Positions 1-7,235 of a stretch of DNA of 64,000 nucleotides are shown piece by piece. Within the stretch, counting starts at the first letter, position 1, and each line of letters begins with the position of its first letter. The notes below the pieces were generated by a model. The model did no database searches. It saw nothing but the letters and a program-made list of their open reading frames with translations, and was not told where the DNA came from. Source of the DNA: Burkholderiaceae bacterium (lineage in GTDB: Bacteria; Pseudomonadota; Gammaproteobacteria; Burkholderiales; Burkholderiaceae_A); the NCBI GenBank assembly GCA_004214155.1, contig SGYQ01000005.1:1-64000 (forward strand), written 5' to 3'. A program made the position numbers and the translations under genes.

Positions 1-216
1 CAGACTGAGTAGGGGTTTCTTTTGTTTCTTCTACAGGTTGTTCTTTTTCTGTTGAAGGTTCTGCAGACTGAGTAGGGGTTTCTTTTGTTTCTTCTACAGG
101 TTGTTCTTTTTCTGTTGAAGGTTCTGCAGACTGAGTAGGGGTTTCTTTTGTTTCTTCTACAGGTTGTTCTTTTTCTGTTGAAGGTTCTGCAGACTGAGTA
201 GGGGTTTCTTTTGTTT
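1..216. repeat. 63-bp perfect tandem repeat inside the fliH reading frame
   Basis: Three identical 63-bp units occupy 1-63, 64-126 and 127-189. A fourth unit matches for about 27 bases from 190 and then diverges. The period is a multiple of three, so copy-number change keeps the frame and adds or removes 21 residues. There are no spacers, which rules out a CRISPR array. The left end of the array is outside the window. Confidence 0.95.
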
Positions 217-451
217 GTTGTTTCTTTAAAGAAAGAATAGAATTTGAGTAGAAGTTATCACTGGCTACTAAATCTTTCTTATTTTGTTTATTTGACTTAG
301 AGGCTAAAATTCCGCCAATAAAAGTTTTGTGTTCGCTTAAATTTTTTTTTGAGAAATTACGAAATTGGTTTATTTCACTTTGACTTTCCTCCTTTATAGA
401 AATAAATTTTTTTGTAACAGTTGTTGGTGAGTGGCTTTTAAACGTAGTCAT
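1..451 (-). CDS. fliH: FliH, flagellar export regulator, N-terminal part (runs off left edge)
   Basis: An open frame on the minus strand begins at ATG 451-449, overlaps the end of fliG by 14 bases and stays open to the window edge (150 codons). The identity rests mainly on position: fliH normally follows fliG, and it binds the export ATPase FliI and controls its activity. The visible part starts MTTFKSHSPT, continues with a Lys/Asn/Ser-rich stretch, then enters three perfect 21-residue repeats beginning EPSTEKEQPVEE and rich in Glu, Pro and Thr. FliH N-termini are variable, so the conserved C-terminal domain needed for certainty lies outside the window. The start sits after GTGGGG, a modest ribosome-binding site, and the overlap suggests translational coupling to fliG. 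It could instead be an unrelated protein in the fliH position. Confidence 0.66.
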   Translation of the reverse strand, partial: MTTFKSHSPTTVTKKFISIKEESQSEINQFRNFSKKNLSEHKTFIGGILASKSNKQNKKDLVASDNFYSNSILSLKKQQTKETPTQSAEPSTEKEQPVEETKETPTQSAEPSTEKEQPVEETKETPTQSAEPSTEKEQPVEETKETPTQS

Positions 452-1484
452 CCCCACGCCCTGCTAATACCAATTCTCCTTTGTCTGAGAGTTTTTTAGC
501 GATTCGCATAATTGCCTTTTGGGCTTCGTCAACATCGGTCATACGAAGCATACCTTTGGCTTCCATTTCATCCTGGAACATTGCTGCGGCACGAGTCGAC
601 ATATTTCCAAAAAACTTATCTTTGACTGGCTCTGTTGCACCTTTAAGAGCAATCATGAGCATATCTGGCTCCACGTTGCGCATTAGCGTCTGAATACTTC
701 TATTATCGCTATCACCGAGGTTTTCAAAGCTCAACATATTATCTTGAATTTTACCTGCGATATCTGCGTCGATTTCCTCAACACCCCCCATGACTGAAGT
801 CTCAAGGTCAGATTTTACAAAATTCATGATTTTAGCAGCAGCTGCAACTCCGCCAAAAGTAGCGGAGGCTGCAGAAGTATTATCTGCAAACTGCTGTTTC
901 ATAATAACTTCCAGCTCCTCCATCGCCGAGGGTTGTACTGTTTCGAGAGAAGCCACGCGTCTAACTACCTCGGCGCGAACATTCTTTGCGAGAAAAGCGA
1001 GAACATCTGCCGCTACCTGTGGTTCAACAACAGATAAAATTATGGCTATTACTTGAGGGTGTTCGCTACGTATCATATCGGCAATGGCGCGAGCATCCAT
1101 CCATTCTAGTATTTCCAATCCTTTGCTTGCCTTACCAGGCATTATCCGATTTATTATAGAGGCCGCCTTATCTGGACCCAAAGCCTTATTCAAAACTGTT
1201 TCAATATATTGGTGAGACCCCAGGCCGATGGTACTTTGCTTTTTGATAAAAGACAAAAATTCGTCAAGGACCGCATTTATTGCCTCCTGCGATAAATCTT
1301 GGACTGATGTCATAGCTGCACCTAAATTTTGCACTTCTTTTGGACCTAGATATTTAATGATATTTGCTGCTTGATCTTCACCTAACAAAAGCATCAGTAC
1401 CGCAGCTTTTTGCGTATTACTCAAATTTTGAAGTTCTTCTTCGAGAGTTAATTCACCTTGTTTTTCTGTGTTTTCATCTGCCAT
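438..1484 (-). CDS. fliG: FliG, flagellar motor switch protein
   Basis: FliG forms the part of the C ring that takes torque from the stator and attaches to FliF. The 348-residue protein has the usual length and domain order: an N-terminal FliF-binding region (about 20-110), a middle domain with the EHPQ motif at residues 141-144, and a C-terminal torque domain with the charged MRNVEPDMLMIALKGATEPV-type helix near residues 265-285. It follows fliF by 28 bases and overlaps fliH by 14 bases, as part of the minus-strand operon driven from 5541-5556. Nothing is missing. The identification is secure. Confidence 0.97.
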   Translation of the reverse strand: MADENTEKQGELTLEEELQNLSNTQKAAVLMLLLGEDQAANIIKYLGPKEVQNLGAAMTSVQDLSQEAINAVLDEFLSFIKKQSTIGLGSHQYIETVLNKALGPDKAASIINRIMPGKASKGLEILEWMDARAIADMIRSEHPQVIAIILSVVEPQVAADVLAFLAKNVRAEVVRRVASLETVQPSAMEELEVIMKQQFADNTSAASATFGGVAAAAKIMNFVKSDLETSVMGGVEEIDADIAGKIQDNMLSFENLGDSDNRSIQTLMRNVEPDMLMIALKGATEPVKDKFFGNMSTRAAAMFQDEMEAKGMLRMTDVDEAQKAIMRIAKKLSDKGELVLAGRGDDYV

Positions 1485-1512
1485 AATTTTTACCCAAAAT
1501 AGAAAGGTTACT

Positions 1513-3648
1513 TCATGAAGTTTTCATCATATTTTTTAAGACAAGCGCCACTTTTCCTTCATCTTCTTGCACTAAAAGTCTCATCAGTACTACTTTATCA
1601 TCATACGTATTTGCTGTATCCAACATATCAAGTGATATAGATGCTTTCTTTGGTTTAAGTTTAGCTTTGATTTCCTCGAGAGATTCACCTTCCTCTACTT
1701 CAATCTCGGCTTCTGCCTTTGCAGCCTCCTCCGCTTCTTGTTCAGCTTGTTCTTCAGCTAACCTTTTAGCCTCTGCCTCTTGCTCGCTTATTTTGCTCTG
1801 CGCAGCATTAATCATCTCATCTGTTAAGAGCCCACCCTCTGATACATGTATTTTACTCAATGCGACTTCCGGACCTTCAAGTGCCATTTCATTTGCTGAC
1901 ATTTCTATAGCAGCCATTTCAAGACCTTCAACTGCTGGCTCTGACGCAGCCATTTCAATTGCTACGTGTGCAATCTTGATACTTTCTAAGTCTTTTTCTT
2001 CTTCTTCGGTTATGGTTGGCTCTGGTGGAAGTTGCGGAGCAAACATAGAAGTCATGATTGGTCTAACGATAGCTAACAGAAAGAGTAAAAATATTAAACT
2101 TGCGACTGCCGTTTTTAATGCATCGATTGTTATTGGATCCTTAAACCATGGAAGAGGGGGATCAACATAGAAGTTCGTTGGCAAAAGAGTCACGACATCA
2201 CCACGATCCTCCTTAAAGCCTACAACCCCCTTGACGAGATCTGTTAACCTATTAATCTCGTCTTGTGAATATCCCGCAATTTTTGATGTATTTGTGCCGT
2301 TCTTGGTAATCGGAGTTTCTTCCGTTTCCGGATCAGTATGCGTTCTTTTATCATTTACGACTACCGCAACAGAGACCCGTTCCACAATACCAACTTGTTC
2401 CTTTACGTGTCTTACAACTCGATCGATTTCATAGTTTCGCGTTGCTCTTTTACTTAGTGTTACACTTTCTTGTCCAAAATCATCGGGCAAAGCCCCTGTT
2501 TGATCAGTTAGTTCATTTGGTCTTGGTGGTGCATTGGTTAGTGCTCCAGGAACACCTTGTGCATCTAACTTATTTGTTCTATCCTCAGCAAGTGTTTCAG
2601 ACCGAGTTTTCGGACCAGCTCCGTTACTGTCAAAATCCTCGGAAGTTATCTCTGTTTGTCTGAAATTGATTGAAACGTCTACTTGAGCCTGAACATTACC
2701 TTCTCCAAATACTGGAGTTAAAATTTCCAAAATTCTGCTTCTGTAGGTTTGCTCTACGTCCTGTTTATGTGAAAGCTGCGTTGTTGAAAGTCCAGCTGCT
2801 GAATCATTTTTTTTTGTAAGTAAGTTTCCAAAGTTATCTACTACTGAAACGTGGCTTGGATCTAGGTATGGGATACTGGAAGAAACTAAATGTATCATCG
2901 CATCCACCTGTGCTGTTGTAACAACTCTGTTTGGAATTGGTGTGACGACTACTGATGCTTTTGGAGGGGTTCTTTCTCTAACGAAAACACTTTGCTTCGG
3001 AAGTGCTAAATGAACTCTCGCAGACTTTACAGTAGCTATCGCTGAAATACTTTGTCCTAAATCCCTTTCGAGAGCGGAAACATAATTGACTTGTTCCATG
3101 AATTGACTTGTTGTCATTGAGGATTGATCTTTTAACGTTTCAATTCCATTAGGTAAAGGTTCTTTTGGTATTCCTTTTGAAGCTAAATACATTTTTGCCT
3201 CATGATAACGAGGCTCAACTACCATTAAATGTCCGGTCTTTTTATCTATTTTTGCATCAAATCCAGCCTCATCAAGTGTCTCAAGCGCGAGTTGTTTTTC
3301 AGCTTCATTTAATCCCGGCATCAATAATCTATAGGGGGTGGGTTTGAAAAAATCGCCAGAAGAAAATATGGAGACAAAAATTAATAGTATGAAGAATATT
3401 ATTAAAGCGGGAAGAGTTTTTTTTACGGCAGGTTGAGCAATAATTTGCTGTAGCGATTGTTTTAAATTATTGAATCTAAATGAGTCTACAGACAAGCCTT
3501 GCCCAATAGGCGACGCTCTCAATGAAGATAGTGGTTTTTGATTATCAGAAGGTTTCTCCGGCGCCTGTTGACTATCACGTGTTGGAGAGTCTAAATCCTT
3601 ATTATCTTCAACTAATGCATTATCATTTGGGGTCGTAGCAATTGCCAT
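1513..3648 (-). CDS. fliF: FliF, flagellar MS-ring protein, with enlarged tails
   Basis: FliF builds the MS ring in the inner membrane, the base on which the rod, C ring and export gate assemble. Two membrane segments are visible (about residues 79-96 and 513-530), flanking a large periplasmic region with the YscJ/FliF ring-building domains. The extreme C-terminus (DKVVLMRLLVQEDEGKVALV) is the FliG-binding helix. At 711 residues it is clearly longer than the usual 550-580. The excess is an N-terminal cytoplasmic extension of about 75 residues and a cytoplasmic tail of about 180 residues. That tail is rich in Glu and Ala, with imprecise repeats of a VAIEMAA/EMAAIEM type. It lies 18 bases after fliE in the same operon. 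Confidence 0.97.
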   Translation of the reverse strand: MAIATTPNDNALVEDNKDLDSPTRDSQQAPEKPSDNQKPLSSLRASPIGQGLSVDSFRFNNLKQSLQQIIAQPAVKKTLPALIIFFILLIFVSIFSSGDFFKPTPYRLLMPGLNEAEKQLALETLDEAGFDAKIDKKTGHLMVVEPRYHEAKMYLASKGIPKEPLPNGIETLKDQSSMTTSQFMEQVNYVSALERDLGQSISAIATVKSARVHLALPKQSVFVRERTPPKASVVVTPIPNRVVTTAQVDAMIHLVSSSIPYLDPSHVSVVDNFGNLLTKKNDSAAGLSTTQLSHKQDVEQTYRSRILEILTPVFGEGNVQAQVDVSINFRQTEITSEDFDSNGAGPKTRSETLAEDRTNKLDAQGVPGALTNAPPRPNELTDQTGALPDDFGQESVTLSKRATRNYEIDRVVRHVKEQVGIVERVSVAVVVNDKRTHTDPETEETPITKNGTNTSKIAGYSQDEINRLTDLVKGVVGFKEDRGDVVTLLPTNFYVDPPLPWFKDPITIDALKTAVASLIFLLFLLAIVRPIMTSMFAPQLPPEPTITEEEEKDLESIKIAHVAIEMAASEPAVEGLEMAAIEMSANEMALEGPEVALSKIHVSEGGLLTDEMINAAQSKISEQEAEAKRLAEEQAEQEAEEAAKAEAEIEVEEGESLEEIKAKLKPKKASISLDMLDTANTYDDKVVLMRLLVQEDEGKVALVLKNMMKTS

Positions 3649-3666
3649 TTAACTTTCTCGATAAAT

Positions 3667-4008
3667 TTAGACGGGCATACGAAGAACTTCTTCGTAAGCT
3701 CTCAACATTTTATTTCTTATTTGCAAAGTTGCTTCGAATGCAACTGATGATCTTTGCATACTTAAAACAACATCTGTAAGTGGTATATCCTCCCCTTTTT
3801 CGTATGCAGTTTTTCGTATCCCGGCAGCCTGAGCAGCATCATTTACTGAACCAATTGCACTTTTTACGGAATCTAAGAATGAGGGTTGTGAAACTTCGCT
3901 CTTTCCCACATTTCCCGGATTAAGACCAGATTTTGCTTCTGTTTCATACTGTTTTAAAGTTTGAAGCATCGCTTGAATATTTGCTGGGCTATTGACTTTC
4001 TCAATCAT
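3667..4008 (-). CDS. fliE: FliE, MS ring-rod junction protein
   Basis: FliE is the first exported rod component and joins the MS ring to the proximal rod. The 113-residue length is typical. The C-terminal signature is clear (SSVAFEATLQIRNKMLRAYE, ending VLRMPV). It sits 11 bases after the FlrC-like regulator and 18 bases before fliF, the flrC-fliE-fliF-fliG order common in gammaproteobacteria. It has no Sec signal peptide, as expected for a substrate of the flagellar export apparatus. Confidence 0.96.
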   Translation of the reverse strand: MIEKVNSPANIQAMLQTLKQYETEAKSGLNPGNVGKSEVSQPSFLDSVKSAIGSVNDAAQAAGIRKTAYEKGEDIPLTDVVLSMQRSSVAFEATLQIRNKMLRAYEEVLRMPV

Positions 4009-4019
4009 CTTATCATTCC

Positions 4020-5504
4020 TTATTCAAAACTAAACTGCTTTGGCTCAAAGTTTTTAAGTTGGGCTATCTTATATCTCAGCGTTCGTGGACTAATACCTAA
4101 TGCTTTGGCAGCATCATTGCGGTTTTTTGTAGAACGGATTGCTGACTGAATTGTTAAGTACTCGCTGTGTCTCACGGCATCATCCAAATTCAGTGCAGAT
4201 TCTGCTGGATTTGTTGTAGAACTAGATCCGACTGAATCATGATCTTCACTAAGAAAGCTGCTTTCAGTTTTTCCTCCCAGCGAATGAGATAATTCTGCTG
4301 GTTGCTCTAATTGCTCTAATGGAAGATCATCAAATATTAAATCTTCTTTAGTTACCGTAGATCCCTTACGAATCACCAAAGCACGTTGAATAACATTATC
4401 AAGCTCTCTCACATTACCTGGCCAATGATATGTTAAAAGGTTTTCTTGCGCTTCGTCAGATAAATTAACGAAACTTTTTCCGGTTTTTGAAATTATATGA
4501 GTTGCAAGAGGGAGAATATCATCAGGTCGATCTTTTAATGGAGCTATACTAAGCCTAAAAGTACTTATGCGAAAATATAAATCTTCGCGAAATTCGCGAT
4601 GTTCAATAGCTTTTTTTAAGTCCTTGTTAGTTGCAGCAATCAAGCGGAAATCTACTTTAGTTTGGTTATTGGAACCCAGACGTGTAACATTTCTTTCTTG
4701 AAGGACGCGTAATAATTTTGTTTGAAGATTTGGAGGTAATTCTCCGATTTCATCCAAAAAAAGTGTTCCAGTATCTGCTTGTTCAAAAACCCCTCTATGT
4801 TCTTTTATCGCACCGGTAAATGCTCCTTTCTCATGACCAAAAAGTAAATCTTCCATTAAATTTTCCGGAATAGCTCCGCAGTTAATACTGACAAATGGTC
4901 TTGAGTACCTAGAAGAAGCATCATGCAAAACTTTTGCTAAAACTTCTTTACCCGAACCGGTTGGTCCCGTTATTAGAGTTGTTACATCTGCCTCTGCAAC
5001 TTTTTCTGCCAAAGTTAAGAGCTTTTTACTCTCCTTATCAACAAATACATAAGTATTTCTATTTTTTTGTTTTTCGATAACCTTTTCTGCAAGAGATATC
5101 CAGTCCTCAACCTTAACGCAATCACTGGCTAAAACTTGAAAGGCACCTCTCTGTGTTATTTGTATGCCAAGTTCAAAGTCACTCCTGTCAATTCTGCAGA
5201 TAATCGGAAGTCGTAACTTTACAGAGTTAACTAACTCTAAAACTTCATCATAAAGGCTGGCATTTTCCTTAATGCGTATTACGACTAAATTTGTTTTGTT
5301 CAGAACTTTTTTCAACTCGTCCAAAGTTGATACCGAAAGGAGCTCTATAGAAGCTTCATGTAGAGCTTTCTTATGAAGAGCGCTTGGTGGAGCAAATGGG
5401 TCAAGCCATAAGGCGTTTAAAGCTAAGCCTTTGGCGTTTTGACTTTCCTCATTAACGACTTTATTTTTAGAATTTATTTCTGCGAGGTTTATTGTTTGAC
5501 TCAC
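4020..5504 (-). CDS. flrC: FlrC/FlbD-like sigma-54-dependent flagellar activator
   Basis: This is an enhancer-binding activator of sigma-54 RNA polymerase, expected to switch on the hook-basal-body genes. The AAA+ domain has a Walker A variant GPTGSGKE (180-187), the sigma-54 contact loop GAFTGA (227-232) and Walker B LFLDEI (248-253). The C-terminal Fis-type helix-turn-helix contains LGISPRTLRYKIAQL, characteristic of FlrC-type regulators. The N-terminal region (about 28-145) has the shape of a receiver domain but lacks the acidic pocket and an obvious phospho-acceptor Asp (LVVIRIKEN where a conserved Asp is expected). Being directly upstream of fliE supports FlrC. The degenerate receiver is more FleQ-like, so phosphorylation control is doubtful. 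It has its own sigma-54 promoter. Confidence 0.85.
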   Translation of the reverse strand: MSQTINLAEINSKNKVVNEESQNAKGLALNALWLDPFAPPSALHKKALHEASIELLSVSTLDELKKVLNKTNLVVIRIKENASLYDEVLELVNSVKLRLPIICRIDRSDFELGIQITQRGAFQVLASDCVKVEDWISLAEKVIEKQKNRNTYVFVDKESKKLLTLAEKVAEADVTTLITGPTGSGKEVLAKVLHDASSRYSRPFVSINCGAIPENLMEDLLFGHEKGAFTGAIKEHRGVFEQADTGTLFLDEIGELPPNLQTKLLRVLQERNVTRLGSNNQTKVDFRLIAATNKDLKKAIEHREFREDLYFRISTFRLSIAPLKDRPDDILPLATHIISKTGKSFVNLSDEAQENLLTYHWPGNVRELDNVIQRALVIRKGSTVTKEDLIFDDLPLEQLEQPAELSHSLGGKTESSFLSEDHDSVGSSSTTNPAESALNLDDAVRHSEYLTIQSAIRSTKNRNDAAKALGISPRTLRYKIAQLKNFEPKQFSFE

Positions 5505-5540
5505 GCGGTTCTATCCTTAAAAATTTGACACAACAACCTC

Positions 5541-5556
5541 AGCAATAGGTATGCCA
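5541..5556 (-). promoter_or_regulatory. Sigma-54 promoter of the flrC-fliEFGH operon
   Basis: The minus strand reads TGGCATACCTATTGCT, a -24/-12 element with exact GG-N10-GC spacing and TTGCT at -12. It lies 37 bases upstream of the flrC start. As flrC encodes a sigma-54 activator, positive autoregulation is possible (inference). Confidence 0.85.
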
Positions 5557-5626
5557 AATTTTTGCCGATATTTTGACAGTCTGGTAACTAGATGCCGCAA
5601 CGTTAGCGTTTGTCAAGAAAAAATAG

Positions 5627-6025
5627 TTATGCTTCTAAAATTCCTTTACTATTTTTTTTTTGCGCCAGTTTTCCAAGCTTGTCATACATCTCGAGCTCAT
5701 CACCTCTATTTTCTCCGGTTAGCGTATTTAGAGCATTTTTGATGGATTCAATTCGTCTGTTGACTAAAATCTCGTTACGACGGTGGGCACTTTTACATTC
5801 ACTAATTATTGATTTAAATGACTCCCAGTCTGTTTCACCGTCGGCTTCTTTGACGTTGGCTTTAATTGAATCAGCGTTAAGGTATTCTAAGAGAGGTATT
5901 TTTTTTTCTTGAATAGACTCAATGTCAGACAGTTTTTGCAATTTTAAGGCTTCAAACTCCAATTCCAACAACTTATGGAGTTCGTTCGCAAACCTGATAG
6001 CATCATCCGCGCAACTCTTGCCCAC
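5627..6025 (-). CDS. flgN: FlgN, export chaperone for FlgK and FlgL
   Basis: FlgN binds the C-termini of the hook-filament junction proteins FlgK and FlgL and delivers them to the export apparatus. The 132-residue, almost entirely helical protein has the typical size. It has recognisable FlgN features: the KLQKLSDIESIQEKKIPLLE helix, the RRNEILVNRRIESIKNAL helix, and a C-terminal YDKLGK near residue 115. It is the last gene of flgA-flgM-flgN, 15 bases after flgM. Its FlgK client here is unusually large (1245 residues). A divergent sequence but convincing in context. Confidence 0.82.
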   Translation of the reverse strand: MGKSCADDAIRFANELHKLLELEFEALKLQKLSDIESIQEKKIPLLEYLNADSIKANVKEADGETDWESFKSIISECKSAHRRNEILVNRRIESIKNALNTLTGENRGDELEMYDKLGKLAQKKNSKGILEA

Positions 6026-6040
6026 GTTTAGTCGGCTTGT

Positions 6041-6337
6041 TTATTTACGCTTTGCATTTCCAATGAGACTTTCCATTGCTATAAAACTTTCAGCAATTTT
6101 ACGGGAGTTCAATGGATAATTTCCATCCTCTATGGCTTGCTTTATCGCCTCAACTTTTTTTGCGTCGAAAGAATTTTCGGTTTCAAGCGTTTTTTTTGCT
6201 AAATCGCTAAGAAAGACTTCATCTTTCTCGATGTCTCTGACTTGCTTATCATTTTGGTCAGCCGCCTTTTTGGGGTTAGGCCCTGTTGGCCTATCCGGTT
6301 GTACGGTCTTAATTAAGCTGTTTACTGGTTCACTCAT
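6041..6337 (-). CDS. flgM: FlgM, anti-sigma-28 factor
   Basis: FlgM holds sigma-28 (FliA) inactive until the hook is complete and FlgM is secreted. The 98-residue length is standard. The C-terminal sigma-binding region is well conserved (FDAKKVEAIKQAIEDGNYPL, then NSRKIAESFIAMESLI). The N-terminal half is disordered and Lys/Asp-rich, as usual. It lies between flgA and flgN. A sigma-28 promoter directly upstream (6374-6400, minus) would give the usual feedback in which sigma-28 raises the level of its own inhibitor. Confidence 0.93.
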   Translation of the reverse strand: MSEPVNSLIKTVQPDRPTGPNPKKAADQNDKQVRDIEKDEVFLSDLAKKTLETENSFDAKKVEAIKQAIEDGNYPLNSRKIAESFIAMESLIGNAKRK

Positions 6338-6373
6338 AGTATTCTCGACTTCTAATTAAAAATATAATATTTA

Positions 6374-6400
6374 GTATCGACACAAATGTTTACCTCTTTA
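6374..6400 (-). promoter_or_regulatory. Sigma-28 promoter of flgM-flgN
   Basis: The minus strand reads TAAAGAGG-N11-GTCGATAC, close to the TAAAGTTT-N11-GCCGATAA consensus with correct spacing. It lies 37 bases upstream of the flgM start, inside the flgA-flgM gap. Confidence 0.72.
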
Positions 6401-6423
6401 ATAGATATTATAATAAATTCCGG

Positions 6424-7191
6424 TCAAAGACCAGACACTTCGTTCAAACCTGTTACTACACCCGTTACTGTTTTTCCAGAAACATTATTCAATAATTTAA
6501 TCTGTTGTCCAATGTGACCGTCTTCAAGTGCTTCTACTGTTGCAGTAACAAGCATTCCCTGTGCCAATATTTTAAATTGAACCTTTGTTCCTCTTTTCAC
6601 AAGCCTGGCAGGCCTTAAATTTACAGACCTTAGCACACTACCAGCCTTTATGGTATTCACAACTTCGTAATTTTCTAGTCCCTCAAACGTACTGTAAATA
6701 TCAACAGGCAACGTATTTTTTTTGACGCTCTTTGTTTCCGTGTCATTTTCTCTGAGAATGGAGCCGACAGTCAAGTTTTTACGAGCAATTAAGACTTCCT
6801 TTATAGTAGCCTCCCGACTTTCCTTTTTCTTTGTCTGCCTGACGGGACTTAACAGGTTCTTTATTTCCGGGTTGTCTGTTTTTACCCGAAGGAAAAACTG
6901 CCATGTTGGATTGGTGCATTTCGCACGAATTGTTTCTTTTCCATTAAAGGGGAAATCAAATAATAAATTTTCCGTACAAGGTAAAATTTTTACTCTATGG
7001 TCCGGCGGGATTACCTCAAAGTTTCCGGCATCAGTCTCCAGGATGTTCTGCAGCCAAATAGTCGCCTCACTCATAAGACCCGATTTTGCATTGGATTCGT
7101 TATTCGCGTGACCAAAGGGGAGAAAAAAAGAAAAATACAGAATAAATACATTAACTTTCATAAAATATTTTCTAAACATTTTGTTTGGCAT
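6424..7191 (-). CDS. flgA: FlgA, periplasmic P-ring assembly chaperone
   Basis: FlgA helps FlgI assemble into the P ring in the periplasm. The 255-residue form has an N-terminal signal peptide (hydrophobic VFILYFSFFLPFG followed by HAN). It also has a C-terminal SAF domain, recognisable from ARKNLTVGSILRENDTE, the SVLRSVNLRPARLVKRG stretch and the final GKTVTGVVTGLNEV. The start is uncertain: ATG codons at 7191, 7179 and 7161 are in frame and none has a clear ribosome-binding site. The 7161 start gives the most compact signal peptide (MKVNVFILY). The 7191 start overlaps the opposite-strand sigma-54 element. Divergent from the LysM gene. Confidence 0.93.
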   Translation of the reverse strand: MPNKMFRKYFMKVNVFILYFSFFLPFGHANNESNAKSGLMSEATIWLQNILETDAGNFEVIPPDHRVKILPCTENLLFDFPFNGKETIRAKCTNPTWQFFLRVKTDNPEIKNLLSPVRQTKKKESREATIKEVLIARKNLTVGSILRENDTETKSVKKNTLPVDIYSTFEGLENYEVVNTIKAGSVLRSVNLRPARLVKRGTKVQFKILAQGMLVTATVEALEDGHIGQQIKLLNNVSGKTVTGVVTGLNEVSGL

Positions 7192-7201
7192 GTCAGTTGC
7201 T
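7186..7201 (+). promoter_or_regulatory. Sigma-54 promoter of the LysM/transglycosylase-like gene
   Basis: TGGCATGTCAGTTGCT matches the -24/-12 consensus with GG-N10-GC spacing. The expected transcription start is near 7212, so the first usable ATG is 7236, which decides the start of the downstream gene. Confidence 0.82.
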
Positions 7202-7235
7202 TCATTTCGATGAGTTAAAACATTATTTTGTTGTT

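Noticed and set aside
1-216. CRISPR-like regular repeats
   Set aside because: The 63-bp units abut each other without spacers and are in frame with a coding sequence.
1667-2170. 167-codon open frame on the plus strand
   Set aside because: It is the antisense of the Glu/Ala-rich tail of fliF. The Ser/Ala-rich composition is a mirror effect.
5564-5571. GCCGATAT as a plus-strand sigma-28 -10 element
   Set aside because: The bases 11 upstream do not resemble TAAAGTTT, and no plus-strand gene follows.
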